DNA from: Thermoplasmata archaeon
Lineage (GTDB): Archaea > Thermoplasmatota > Thermoplasmata > Thermoplasmatales > Thermoplasmataceae
Direction: 5' to 3'
DNA: 64,000 nucleotides
NCBI GenBank assembly: GCA_021846395.1
Contig: JAJZXB010000001.1
Coordinates: forward strand, 124,001 to 188,000
Part shown: piece by piece, positions 53,844 to 63,193 of the stretch
Layout: each line of letters starts with the position of its first letter
Position numbering within the stretch: position 1 is the first letter of the stretch
Made by a program: the position numbers and the translations under genes
Notes under the pieces: model-generated
Databases searched by the model: none
The model's input: the letters and a program-made list of their open reading frames with translations, nothing else
Told to the model about the DNA's origin: nothing

Positions 53844-55838
53844 ATGGAAAATATAAAAATCAGCAAATTTATAAAATTTCTACAGGATTCTGGCAATTCC
53901 TACATTTACATATCTATTCTGGTTGCAGCGATCTTTTCCATTTTATTTTCATATTATTCAATTATGAAAGCAATTACAATTAATGCATATGGGTTTGACC
54001 TTGGTTTGTATTCACAGGCTTTGTATTCTGCAATCCACGGACATTTTTTTTATACGGCTTTGCTTGGCCAAAGTTATCTGGCTGAGCATTTCTCACCGTT
54101 CTTGTTTTTACTGGTTATACCATATTATTTTTATCCATCACCATATACCTTGCTTATTCTTCAATCAGTATTTTTGAGTTTTTCAATAATTCCACTGTAT
54201 TATATTTCAAAAATAACCATGTATTCAGCGAGAGAAAAGTCAGGATATCCAAAAAATATAGAGCTTTTATCACTTGTACTGGCCATTGCATTCATACTTT
54301 CACCATTAACAGAAAGCCCAGTATATTTTGATTTCCATCTGATGGTTTTCCTTCCATTCTTTTTTTTCACATCATTTTATTTTTTTATGAAAAATAATAA
54401 GCTCATGAATGGAGTATTTCTTGCCTTAATTGTATCACTTCATTCATCATTTATTTTTATTGTTATCATGGTTCTTTTAATGGAATTTATATGGAATATA
54501 GATAGATACGGAAGTAAAATGGAAAAGATCAAGGGGATTTCATTTTTTGCACTGTTTACAATTATTTTGCTGGCTTATTATGTCCTTGCATCATTTATAA
54601 AGGGGTACATAAATAACATTGGGGATGTTCAGATATTTATTTCAGGCTCAACCGGAGCTGCATCAAAATCCATTACCGGGTTATTTTATCTTTTTATGTA
54701 TGATCCTAAAAGATTATTTTATTATGTTCAGTCCAATTATCTGCTCAAGATCATGTTTCTGGTTCTTGCATTCATGGGCGTGGATTTTATTTTTGTAAAT
54801 TATCCCCCCGGTTTATTACCCGCTATACCATATTTTATTTTTGCCATGCTGTCAACATATATACCATATTATTTTATTGGTTTTCAGTATTCAATGATGT
54901 TAATACCATTTGTATTTATCTCAGGAATTCTAGGTGCATCGAAGGTCATAATAAGGATAAATAAAAATCCGGCAAGGATTAAAAAAATTAAGAGAAATTT
55001 CAAAAATTCCTTTATTGCAATGGTTATATTTGCAATAGTTGCATTTATTGTTGTTAGCCCAGTTTCACCACTGTCAGTGGAACCCAATTCTATCCATACG
55101 GTTATAAATGACAATTATGGCATAATGAGAGAAAAGCAAAGCTTTCTCTATAATATTTCAAACGATATTGGAAAAAATGCATCTCTGATAACAGGCAATA
55201 GCATATTTCCATTATTTTACAAGAACTTAAATGCCACAGCATTCCCATATTCTCCAATAAATTTGACTGTGCCACATTACAGATACTTAATAGTGGATTT
55301 CAATAGTTCGCAGACATATATTAAAAATTCTCAAAATATTTCACTGGCAAACCTTGCGTCAAAATACATGTCAAGCGGGTATTATAAAATTTATGCTGAG
55401 GGGTATAATGTGATTGTTCTGGAAAGAAATTACACAGGAAAACCTGCCATATTTGTTCCATATGAAATGAATTACAGTGGAAAATATTTTAATCAGAACG
55501 CCGGGTTAGCATGTGGTCCATTTTTGAATAAGAATGTTTCATATCTTAACAAGCTTAAAAAGGAAAGTGGTAATCTATATTCCAAAAACCTTACATTCCT
55601 GCTTCCAGGCAAGTACAACTTTACTGTAAATTTAAATGGGGTTTCATCCGGATCACGTATTAATATCACAATTTATTCTCACAATGAAATATTTTACAGG
55701 TCATTCAATGCTTCCAGCAATATAACATTTAATTATAATATTTCAAAATATAGCCCTGATGTATATTTTGCCATAAACGATTCCAAAGGTTCAGTTTCAG
55801 TAAACAGCTTACATCTTGATATGTATAATTATTATTAA
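53844..55838 (+). CDS. DUF2079 multi-membrane protein (664 residues)
   Basis: About 10-11 predicted membrane helices up to residue 410, followed by a 250-residue outer domain rich in Asn-x-Ser/Thr sites. YGFDLGLYSQALYSAIHGHF and LGQSYLAEHFSPFLFLLVIP are the DUF2079 signature, with acidic residues that recall the catalytic loop of GT-C glycosyltransferases. The outer domain (from about NSIHTVINDNYGIMREKQ) is beta-rich. A paralogue of 522 residues is at 59671-61239. GT-C-type glycan transfer outside the membrane is a reasonable guess, not established. Confidence 0.85.
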   Translation: MENIKISKFIKFLQDSGNSYIYISILVAAIFSILFSYYSIMKAITINAYGFDLGLYSQALYSAIHGHFFYTALLGQSYLAEHFSPFLFLLVIPYYFYPSPYTLLILQSVFLSFSIIPLYYISKITMYSAREKSGYPKNIELLSLVLAIAFILSPLTESPVYFDFHLMVFLPFFFFTSFYFFMKNNKLMNGVFLALIVSLHSSFIFIVIMVLLMEFIWNIDRYGSKMEKIKGISFFALFTIILLAYYVLASFIKGYINNIGDVQIFISGSTGAASKSITGLFYLFMYDPKRLFYYVQSNYLLKIMFLVLAFMGVDFIFVNYPPGLLPAIPYFIFAMLSTYIPYYFIGFQYSMMLIPFVFISGILGASKVIIRINKNPARIKKIKRNFKNSFIAMVIFAIVAFIVVSPVSPLSVEPNSIHTVINDNYGIMREKQSFLYNISNDIGKNASLITGNSIFPLFYKNLNATAFPYSPINLTVPHYRYLIVDFNSSQTYIKNSQNISLANLASKYMSSGYYKIYAEGYNVIVLERNYTGKPAIFVPYEMNYSGKYFNQNAGLACGPFLNKNVSYLNKLKKESGNLYSKNLTFLLPGKYNFTVNLNGVSSGSRINITIYSHNEIFYRSFNASSNITFNYNISKYSPDVYFAINDSKGSVSVNSLHLDMYNYY

Positions 55839-55887
55839 ATCAATAATTTTAAACATTTCAATTAATTAAAATTATTCACTCTTTATG

Positions 55888-57468
55888 TTATTTTAGAAAT
55901 TTAAATGCCCATGCACGTTTTACACTCTTTTCTGTGAATGCAAGCCTTGTCAGGAAATATTTCAACAGGCTAAGTTTATCAGGTATTATACCCACAATAT
56001 AGTCCATTTCATCCCTGCTGATAAGTCTAAATACCTTTATTTCAACAACATAAATCAATGTCCCAAAGATGATATATGCGAATATGTTTAACATAGAATA
56101 TGGGAAGTAGAATTGAATCGTAAATATGGTTATAAACATAATTATTGATGCGATCCATATTTTTATGGTTCTATTAAAATCGTAATTTGAAATGCCATAT
56201 TTCCTTGCATAATGATAAACTATGAAGAAATTTACTGCGTTCATTGATGAATATGATATTGCCGCTCCTATTATGTTGAATCTTGGTATCAATAGTATGG
56301 ATAGAATGATATTGGCAGATAAAGCAAAGGCTGAAGAATAAACGAAGATCCTTGTTTTCCTTACGCTTGCAATTCCGGAAGAGAGTACATTTGAACCTAT
56401 AAAGAATGATGTTACAAACATTATGACCATCAATGGCAAATATGCCATTACATAAGCTGGACCTGCAAATTCATACAGTATCATTTTTGATAAAGCTGCA
56501 ATACCAAGAGCCGCAGGAATATATATTAAAGAAACTATATTCAATAGCATTCTTATGCTGCTCTTAAATCCATCCATATTTTTTAATGAAAAAAATGATG
56601 ATAACTTTGGAAGCAATAAGTTGGATATGGGAGAAACAATTATCGCTGCAGCTGACGCTATTATTAATGCAAAGTTATAAATTCCCAAATTTGAAAGATG
56701 AAGAAAATACGATACGACTATTCTGTCTATATATGATGCACTTGTATTCATAACTGATGAAAAAAATAGGGGCAGAGAATATAATATTATATTTTTATAC
56801 AATTCATTATGAACATTTATAGTGTAATTGTCATGTGTTTTTAGTGCTGCATATTTTCTATAAACTGCTATTATAAAGCCTGTTGCGTTTATGGTATTTG
56901 CAATTGAAAGACCCATTATTAAATAATATGGATTTTTTAACACATAAAACAGTAGCAATGGGAAAAAGTATGTAAAAATATAAACAAATGTGTAAATTAT
57001 TGAGTATCCCTTATATTGGTTCAATCCAAGAAGCATTGCAGCGAATATATTTATTACAACAGACATGGATATTGCAATTGAGAGAATCCTCAGTGAAGGT
57101 ATATATCCACTGCTGTGAAAAAATAAATTTGATATAGATGGAGAGGCATAATATACTCCGAAAAATGCAAGTGTTCCAAGGATAAATGTTATAATGGTAG
57201 TTCTTCTTATCAATTTTCTGACTTCCTCGTTGTTATTTCTTGCAAGATGATATGAAACGAAATGTTGAATGCCCTGGGATAATCCAAACACAAATACAAC
57301 AGCGGCTATATTCATTATAGCATACATCAATGAAATTGATCCAACAACGCTAGTTGGAAGGATGTGGGCTAAAAGGAAATAAAATAAAGAGGACGATAGA
57401 AACATTGAAAGAACAGCCGAATACTGAAATATCACACCTGAACTAAATGACTCTGAGATACCTGACAA
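55888..57468 (-). CDS. polysaccharide flippase (Wzx/MOP superfamily)
   Basis: A 526-residue membrane protein with 12-14 helices. SSGVIFQYSAVLSMFLSSSL at the start, AVVFVFGLSQGIQHFVSYHL, and SAAAIIVSPISNLLLPKLSS in the middle have the pattern of oligosaccharide flippases (RfbX/Wzx). It would move lipid-linked glycans across the membrane for surface glycosylation, in keeping with the glycosyltransferases around it. It runs towards the DUF2079 gene tail to tail. Confidence 0.88.
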   Translation of the reverse strand: MSGISESFSSGVIFQYSAVLSMFLSSSLFYFLLAHILPTSVVGSISLMYAIMNIAAVVFVFGLSQGIQHFVSYHLARNNNEEVRKLIRRTTIITFILGTLAFFGVYYASPSISNLFFHSSGYIPSLRILSIAISMSVVINIFAAMLLGLNQYKGYSIIYTFVYIFTYFFPLLLFYVLKNPYYLIMGLSIANTINATGFIIAVYRKYAALKTHDNYTINVHNELYKNIILYSLPLFFSSVMNTSASYIDRIVVSYFLHLSNLGIYNFALIIASAAAIIVSPISNLLLPKLSSFFSLKNMDGFKSSIRMLLNIVSLIYIPAALGIAALSKMILYEFAGPAYVMAYLPLMVIMFVTSFFIGSNVLSSGIASVRKTRIFVYSSAFALSANIILSILLIPRFNIIGAAISYSSMNAVNFFIVYHYARKYGISNYDFNRTIKIWIASIIMFITIFTIQFYFPYSMLNIFAYIIFGTLIYVVEIKVFRLISRDEMDYIVGIIPDKLSLLKYFLTRLAFTEKSVKRAWAFKFLK

Positions 57469-57564
57469 TACAAACTATATCGAAATTATCCTTATAAAAG
57501 TTATGTATGAGATAAGGATCACTCCATATGTGTATATGGATTTAAAAATGTAAAAATATTTTTA

Positions 57565-57825
57565 TTAAACACGTTTTGATTTTACTGAATAATACCTGAC
57601 AAATTTATGTTCCTGATTGTATATATCTCGATATTCTAATTTATCTTCCCATATCAATCTTGTCAAATCCATATGAAGAAGGATTTTATTTTCTTCATGC
57701 AACTTCAAATTTTTGCATATTTCCTCCACTGTATATGACTCATTTTTATTTTTATACAGGTACTCATAAATTTCATCCTTTAGATCATGGGTTTCAGAGT
57801 TTTTGATTTTATTTTTTTCCATCAT
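57565..57825 (-). CDS. small winged-helix DNA-binding protein
   Basis: An 86-residue protein: LKDEIYEYLYKNKNESYTVE, then EEICKNLKLHEENKILLHMD and RYYSVKSKRV give a winged-helix fold with wing residues at the end. The start (MMEKNKIKN) is Lys-rich. Similar short wHTH proteins are common in Thermoplasmatales. Downstream of the thermopsin gene (44-base gap), it could regulate this surface locus. Confidence 0.7.
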   Translation of the reverse strand: MMEKNKIKNSETHDLKDEIYEYLYKNKNESYTVEEICKNLKLHEENKILLHMDLTRLIWEDKLEYRDIYNQEHKFVRYYSVKSKRV

Positions 57826-57868
57826 ATAAGATAGGATATTAATATATTATTTTTAGCTTATAAATAAA

Positions 57869-59632
57869 TTATCTCTTCCTTCTTTTTCCCGCAAGAATTG
57901 CTATTCCTATAATTGAGGCAATGGCCAAAAATCCGGTGGATCCAAACACCTCAGTATATGGTGTTTTTATAACATGTTTTGTAAGGCTGGCATTCACATA
58001 ATATCTTTGTCCAGAGCTCAACGATATATTCCTATAATAGTTATTATAGCCATTCTTTTCAATTTTTATAGTGTATGTTCCAGCAGATACGTTTATTTTA
58101 AGATTTTTATGCATTACTGTGAATTCCTTATTGTTCATTGTTACATTGAAATTGTTCACATCGATATTGAAATATATATAAGCCCACTTTTTAAAATATA
58201 TATGTTCAGTTATACTTTTTCCTGAAACATTTATATTAACTGTGCTATTCACTGTATAATAACCTGTTAAATTCAATATTGAAATTTTATGTGTACCGTT
58301 TATTGCAGTCAAGGTTATAATGTTGCTATTTGATGAGGTCTTATTGCCATAGTATATAAGGGACCAGCTGGTATTTGCTGGCAATCCATTCTCTATAAAA
58401 TTCACAATGTAACTATTTGGATTCAACGGCAGGTATTCTCCCGGCGACAATGTAATGTTATATTCTTTATACAAATGGGAATTTACCATAATCTTTATTC
58501 TGTAATTTCCAGGGGCCAGTGTTAAATTTATTCCATAATTCACAAATTTATGTGGTGTACCATTTACGTATACTGTTCCAGATGGAATCGTTGTGGCAAT
58601 ATTCAATAGCGATATATGGTTCGAATTGTAAACTTGATATAAAGAACTTGTACCATTGCCAATCCTTTCAAGCATTGTTCCATTTGATGTATAATATAGA
58701 GCATTTGAACTGGTATTACCAATAGTTTCTGCTGTATTTGAACCATAATTATATGCATTTGTAATCTCCTGGTAATTATGGTTATTCCAGTATTTTAGTT
58801 CAAGAGTTAAGTTTGATTTTAAATTATGTGTTGATGACCCTCCACCTGGACCTCCAAGAATGAGTTCAGAGTCATAAAAATGTCCATTGGGAGTATAGTT
58901 GTAACCATTGACAACAAATCCATGGTCACCTGATAAATTTGTTGCAAACTTAAATGTTGCATTATTGTATATCTGCCAGCCTTGACCATCATTGTATTCA
59001 AACGATACAACAGGAACATTGTTTTTTTCAATGCTATTTATTCTTAAATTCACGTTGGTCGGATAATTCAACTTGATATTATTTCCAGGTTCATTAGACC
59101 CTGCAAAGGCATAGTAATATAGAGTGCCGGTTGAACTCCCAATTTTTCCACCTGAAATGGTTGAATTATGCATATTAGCATTTGAAGAACTCATGTTCCA
59201 GATATTTGAAATAAATTGTATATATCTGGTTGATGTATTTAAATATGCCACATCTTGAACCCAGTAAACATATTTATGGGAATTGTTGTGAAATACAAGA
59301 ATTAAATTTAGTTGGAATGTCATTGAAGAACTATGACTGGTATTATTATATGTTTTCAACGAACTTATATGTATATCTCCTTCAAATGATGATGAATTGT
59401 ATTTATATGGTTGGTTATGGGGGCCTATGCCATAATCTGCAATTCCCATTGGTGCCGGTTCCTTTTTGTAATGTGCCTGAGGATTAACCAGATTAAATAT
59501 TGTGGAAGATTTTTCTTCTTTTAGATTTTTATTGTATACATGATTTAAATTGGAAACGGGAAAGGAAAACATTAAAACTATTATTAAAGTTATAACTATA
59601 TATAATAAACCTTTTTTCCTTAAAATTCGCAT
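57869..59632 (-). CDS. thermopsin family acid protease, secreted and membrane-anchored
   Basis: A 587-residue peptidase A5 protein. N-terminal signal peptide (LLYIVITLIIVLMFSFPVSN), then the thermopsin domain: PAPMGIADYGIGPHNQPYKY, YVYWVQDVAYLNTSTRYIQF, VNGYNYTPNGHFYDSELILG followed by the GGPGGGS motif, and NAYNYGSNTAETIGN. From about residue 340 come PEGA-like carbohydrate/surface repeats (FIENGLPANTSWSLIYYGN) and a C-terminal helix with GFLAIASIIGIAILAGKRRK, which anchors the protein. Many Asn-x-Ser/Thr sites suggest heavy glycosylation. It would degrade peptides at pH 1-2 outside the cell. Confidence 0.92.
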   Translation of the reverse strand: MRILRKKGLLYIVITLIIVLMFSFPVSNLNHVYNKNLKEEKSSTIFNLVNPQAHYKKEPAPMGIADYGIGPHNQPYKYNSSSFEGDIHISSLKTYNNTSHSSSMTFQLNLILVFHNNSHKYVYWVQDVAYLNTSTRYIQFISNIWNMSSSNANMHNSTISGGKIGSSTGTLYYYAFAGSNEPGNNIKLNYPTNVNLRINSIEKNNVPVVSFEYNDGQGWQIYNNATFKFATNLSGDHGFVVNGYNYTPNGHFYDSELILGGPGGGSSTHNLKSNLTLELKYWNNHNYQEITNAYNYGSNTAETIGNTSSNALYYTSNGTMLERIGNGTSSLYQVYNSNHISLLNIATTIPSGTVYVNGTPHKFVNYGINLTLAPGNYRIKIMVNSHLYKEYNITLSPGEYLPLNPNSYIVNFIENGLPANTSWSLIYYGNKTSSNSNIITLTAINGTHKISILNLTGYYTVNSTVNINVSGKSITEHIYFKKWAYIYFNIDVNNFNVTMNNKEFTVMHKNLKINVSAGTYTIKIEKNGYNNYYRNISLSSGQRYYVNASLTKHVIKTPYTEVFGSTGFLAIASIIGIAILAGKRRKR

Positions 59633-59670
59633 TAAAATAATAAATATAATAAATTACATAACATTTTTGT

Positions 59671-61239
59671 TTAACGTTTTTTGAAAATGAAAACATCATT
59701 ATTGTATTCCTTATATAAGTATATCTGATGATTTTCCATCAATTGAAGTGAAATATTCTGAATGCTGGGACCACTTGCATTTGCCCAGTATGTATTATTT
59801 TGGTAAATAATGTAATTAAATTGTGTGTAATTGGGCAATGATGAATATGGGGTTACATAAACAAATTCATAATTTGAAAAATATGGCATCAATGTATTTT
59901 CAACCAGAATTGTTGAATTTTTGGGTATGTGTTTGGTTTCTTTTATTAAAAAATTGGAGATTCCTGAATTATGGTAACCCGTTATATCATTAGGGGCATT
60001 GTTATTATAGGGGATTAATGGATTATAAAAAAGTCCCAGAAGAATTCCAAAAACCAACAAAACTGTGACTATTTTTACGGCTTTTTTGACTTCAACCTTT
60101 CTATATAAAAGAAACATTTTGGTTATTTTTTTATTTGAATTGTATCTTACAATTTTATCTATTGCAAATATTGTGCCTATAAAAAATACAGGATAAATCA
60201 TAGCAGCATACTGGTAACCAAGAGAATAATATGAGCCATAGGAAGATGTGAGTGCGTACAGGAGATAGGGTATGCCCATTATAAGGGCCTCAGGGAAGAT
60301 TATTGTTAAAAAGCCGGTTGTGGCAAATAGAAGGGCAATATATGTTAATTTCATCATATAATTTCTGAATACAAATGAGAAAAATAGTACCGGGTTTTTA
60401 AATAATGTTAAAAGAAGGCCAACAATACCTCTTGAAACGCCGCCCGTTTCTCCAGTATGTATTGCAAGGGAAACATGGGGATTTCCTGAAATAATACCCT
60501 TAGAATAGGCAGCAAATTCCAGATAAATATACATTATAAATAATATAAGAATAAATAAGCCTGTAACTGTATATCCATGTTTTATTTTTGAAAATATTAA
60601 ATTCTTTTGGGGATTCTGTCTGCTGTATATAATTTCAAATAAAATTATCATTATTGCTATGAAAGCAAAGTTTGAATGTAGGCTTATCACAAATGCTATC
60701 ATAAATAAATTTAATATTTTTTTATTGTATAGAAAAGCGTATATGGCCATAAACATAAAGAATGGTAAAAAAGCCATATTATGGAATGAAAATTCATATA
60801 TGCTCGCTGTAAATGGAGATATTTCATACGATAAAACTATGATTAATGGAACAAATGAAAAAATTTTATTATCTTTTATTTTATCCCCAAAAATACTCTG
60901 TGCAATTTTATAAAGTGGTATTCCAGCAAGGGCAAGCAAAACATCCTGAAAAATCATTATCGATAAGGGGCTTGGATATAGGTAATATATTGGCAGCTGT
61001 ACATATTCAAAAGGTGCAAAATGTTCTGATAAAAAATTCGCTCCAAGCATCGTTGTGTAAAAGGAATCACCATGAAGAGCATTCCATAAAATATTTGCAT
61101 GAAGGCCGAGGTCATAAGCAGATGTTCCAACGGAATAGTATTGATATACTGAATAAAATGAAAATATAATTGAAAATAAAGATGCAATAATTATTGTTAT
61201 TATGTATTTGATATCCAATTTTTTTAAGTTTTTTTCCAT
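59671..61239 (-). CDS. DUF2079 multi-membrane protein (522 residues)
   Basis: Paralogue of the protein at 53844-55838. TSAYDLGLHANILWNALHGD and LGANFLSEHFAPFEYVQLPI repeat the DUF2079 motif, with about 11 helices to residue 410 and a shorter outer domain (residues 420-522) with ILVENTLMPYFSNYEFVYVT. It lies 38 bases upstream of the thermopsin gene on the same strand and 37 bases downstream of the HtpX gene, so the set 62257-57565 may be one transcript. A glycosyltransferase-like function is inferred from the related GT-C fold. Confidence 0.85.
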   Translation of the reverse strand: MEKNLKKLDIKYIITIIIASLFSIIFSFYSVYQYYSVGTSAYDLGLHANILWNALHGDSFYTTMLGANFLSEHFAPFEYVQLPIYYLYPSPLSIMIFQDVLLALAGIPLYKIAQSIFGDKIKDNKIFSFVPLIIVLSYEISPFTASIYEFSFHNMAFLPFFMFMAIYAFLYNKKILNLFMIAFVISLHSNFAFIAIMIILFEIIYSRQNPQKNLIFSKIKHGYTVTGLFILILFIMYIYLEFAAYSKGIISGNPHVSLAIHTGETGGVSRGIVGLLLTLFKNPVLFFSFVFRNYMMKLTYIALLFATTGFLTIIFPEALIMGIPYLLYALTSSYGSYYSLGYQYAAMIYPVFFIGTIFAIDKIVRYNSNKKITKMFLLYRKVEVKKAVKIVTVLLVFGILLGLFYNPLIPYNNNAPNDITGYHNSGISNFLIKETKHIPKNSTILVENTLMPYFSNYEFVYVTPYSSLPNYTQFNYIIYQNNTYWANASGPSIQNISLQLMENHQIYLYKEYNNDVFIFKKR

Positions 61240-61276
61240 TACAGTTCCATAATGAAATTTTCAATATTAAATATTT

Positions 61277-62257
61277 TTATTTATAGAATGTAAGATCCTC
61301 AAAATTATTCATGTCATAATTATTTCTGTATTTTTCCAGAGTCTGAATTCTCTTTGCAGGGTGTGGATGATCACTGAATATTGATAATGGTGTTTTCATT
61401 GTTTTCCATTTTTCTACAAGAGATCTGTAGTCTCTTCCCAGATCATTTTCTATTCCATCTGAAAATAATAACATATTTGTGGCTGAATTCCTTTTATTTT
61501 TAACCGGCATTGTTTTTGAATATATTTTTCCAAGTGCATTTTGAAGATTCTCGGAGCCATTTGGAATCGTTTTTGCTGCATTAATATCCGCATAGGATTC
61601 TCTCATTCTGTTTATTCCCAGAATCATTATATTGAATAAAAAACTCAATGCAAATAATATTACTGCCATGATCAAGAAATTTCCAGAGTTTCTTCTACCC
61701 ATGCCAGAAAAAATCATCGAATATGCCAAATAAAATATTATCGTTGGTATCAGGCCTATTGCCATCAACAATTCAACATCATGATGTCTTAAATGGCCGA
61801 GTTCATGTCCTGCAACCGCTTTTATTTCATCATCATTCAATGTGTCCAGCAAGGATTTTGTAAACGCAATTCTTTTTCCTGCTACTGGAGAAGAATAAGC
61901 AAATGCATTTGGCGTACCATTCATAGCAATATATACATCAGGTGGTTTCATTTTATTTCTAATTGCAACATCATTTACTATATCCCTCAAATAAGCATAA
62001 TCAGAATTTGAAGTTACCTTTATCAATTTATAGGCTTTCCCAATTATATATGGTGAAAATAACCACTGGATTATGTCTATAAATAAGACAAATATCAGTA
62101 GGAAATAAATAACATTTATTCCAGAAATACCATAAAAGTAATACATTATACCGTAGATTAACAATGAGAAAGTCATAGCTATCGCAATACCGAATAACAC
62201 TGTTAAAATTCTTAATTTCCAGGAATAGAGATCCATAGTCATTATAATCAAAATCAA
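61277..62257 (-). CDS. HtpX-like M48 zinc metalloprotease
   Basis: About 320-326 residues; ATG 62257 or ATG 62236 may be the start. Two membrane helices at the N-terminus, zinc motif AVAGHELGHLRHHDVELL (HExxH) in the middle, a hydrophobic pair after it, and the third ligand region RESYADINAAKTI. It degrades misfolded membrane proteins with the active site in the cytoplasm. Family length is about 290-330. Co-oriented with the DUF2079 and thermopsin genes. Confidence 0.93.
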   Translation of the reverse strand: MILIIMTMDLYSWKLRILTVLFGIAIAMTFSLLIYGIMYYFYGISGINVIYFLLIFVLFIDIIQWLFSPYIIGKAYKLIKVTSNSDYAYLRDIVNDVAIRNKMKPPDVYIAMNGTPNAFAYSSPVAGKRIAFTKSLLDTLNDDEIKAVAGHELGHLRHHDVELLMAIGLIPTIIFYLAYSMIFSGMGRRNSGNFLIMAVILFALSFLFNIMILGINRMRESYADINAAKTIPNGSENLQNALGKIYSKTMPVKNKRNSATNMLLFSDGIENDLGRDYRSLVEKWKTMKTPLSIFSDHPHPAKRIQTLEKYRNNYDMNNFEDLTFYK

Positions 62258-62362
62258 AGATATAAAGGTTGAGAATTATTTCTGGAATTTATTATACAGA
62301 GGTTGTTTTGAATCTTCTACGATAAGCAAAAAAATAAAAGGAACGAAACCATTTAAAAGTAA

Positions 62363-63142
62363 ATGATTGAACTAAGATATCCCATATCAATTTGTATAAC
62401 AACTTATGAATCATCTGAAACTCTGATCAGGACAGTTAAAGATCTATCAAGTAACTATTCGAATATTGAATTCTGCATTGTTGATAATTTTTCAACTGAT
62501 GGTACTTTTGAAGGGTTAAAATCTCTTAAAAATAATAACATTAAAATTATAAAGTTAAAGTCCACGAGAGGAGAGGGGAGGAATCGTGCTGTAGAAATGG
62601 CCAAAAATGATGTGATATTAATAATTGATGCGGATGTTTATATTAAAAATATTAATAAATATCTTGAAAAATATATTTCAGATGAATACCGAAAAGTTCT
62701 TCTTTTGAGGGGTGATAACAAGGGTGCATGGGCAATGTTTATAACGAAAAAATTATTTATGAATTTAGAAGGATTTCCCGACTTAAACACTGCTGAGGAC
62801 TCATTTTTCTTTAAATTATGCAGTAAACTTAATTTATTAAGGGAATTAAAATTATATAATGGAGATGTACACAGTATCCCAATAAATGGTATGATATCTG
62901 GAAATGAAAGAAGATACTCACATAGTATTTTTAGCCTTTTGAAACGAAATATATTTAGAACAAGAGATTACATTATTGTTGGTCAAAGATACACAAATTT
63001 TATACAAAACAGAGTGAGAAATCATGAAAGCATATATGTGAATAGTGTGCTTTATATTATTGCCTATCCCTTGGCCAAGTTGAAAAAAATAGACTCTCTT
63101 GATAAACGTATGGAAATTGTTAAGGACAGAATTGAAAATTAA
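62363..63142 (+). CDS. glycosyltransferase family 2
   Basis: A 259-residue GT-A protein. ISICITTYESSETLIRTVKD at the start binds the donor nucleotide; FCIVDNFSTDGTFEGLKSLK and the metal-binding IIDADVYIKNI (D-x-D) follow, and TAEDSFFFKLCSKL holds the catalytic ED motif (EDS). The C-terminal part is helical (YPLAKLKKIDSLDKRMEIVK). No membrane helices, so it likely acts on a lipid-linked acceptor at the inner face. The next gene begins 52 bases on, in the same direction. Confidence 0.9.
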   Translation: MIELRYPISICITTYESSETLIRTVKDLSSNYSNIEFCIVDNFSTDGTFEGLKSLKNNNIKIIKLKSTRGEGRNRAVEMAKNDVILIIDADVYIKNINKYLEKYISDEYRKVLLLRGDNKGAWAMFITKKLFMNLEGFPDLNTAEDSFFFKLCSKLNLLRELKLYNGDVHSIPINGMISGNERRYSHSIFSLLKRNIFRTRDYIIVGQRYTNFIQNRVRNHESIYVNSVLYIIAYPLAKLKKIDSLDKRMEIVKDRIEN

Positions 63143-63193
63143 TGTGGAATATACATACAATAGTTTTTATTATATATTTTATTATTAAGTCTA

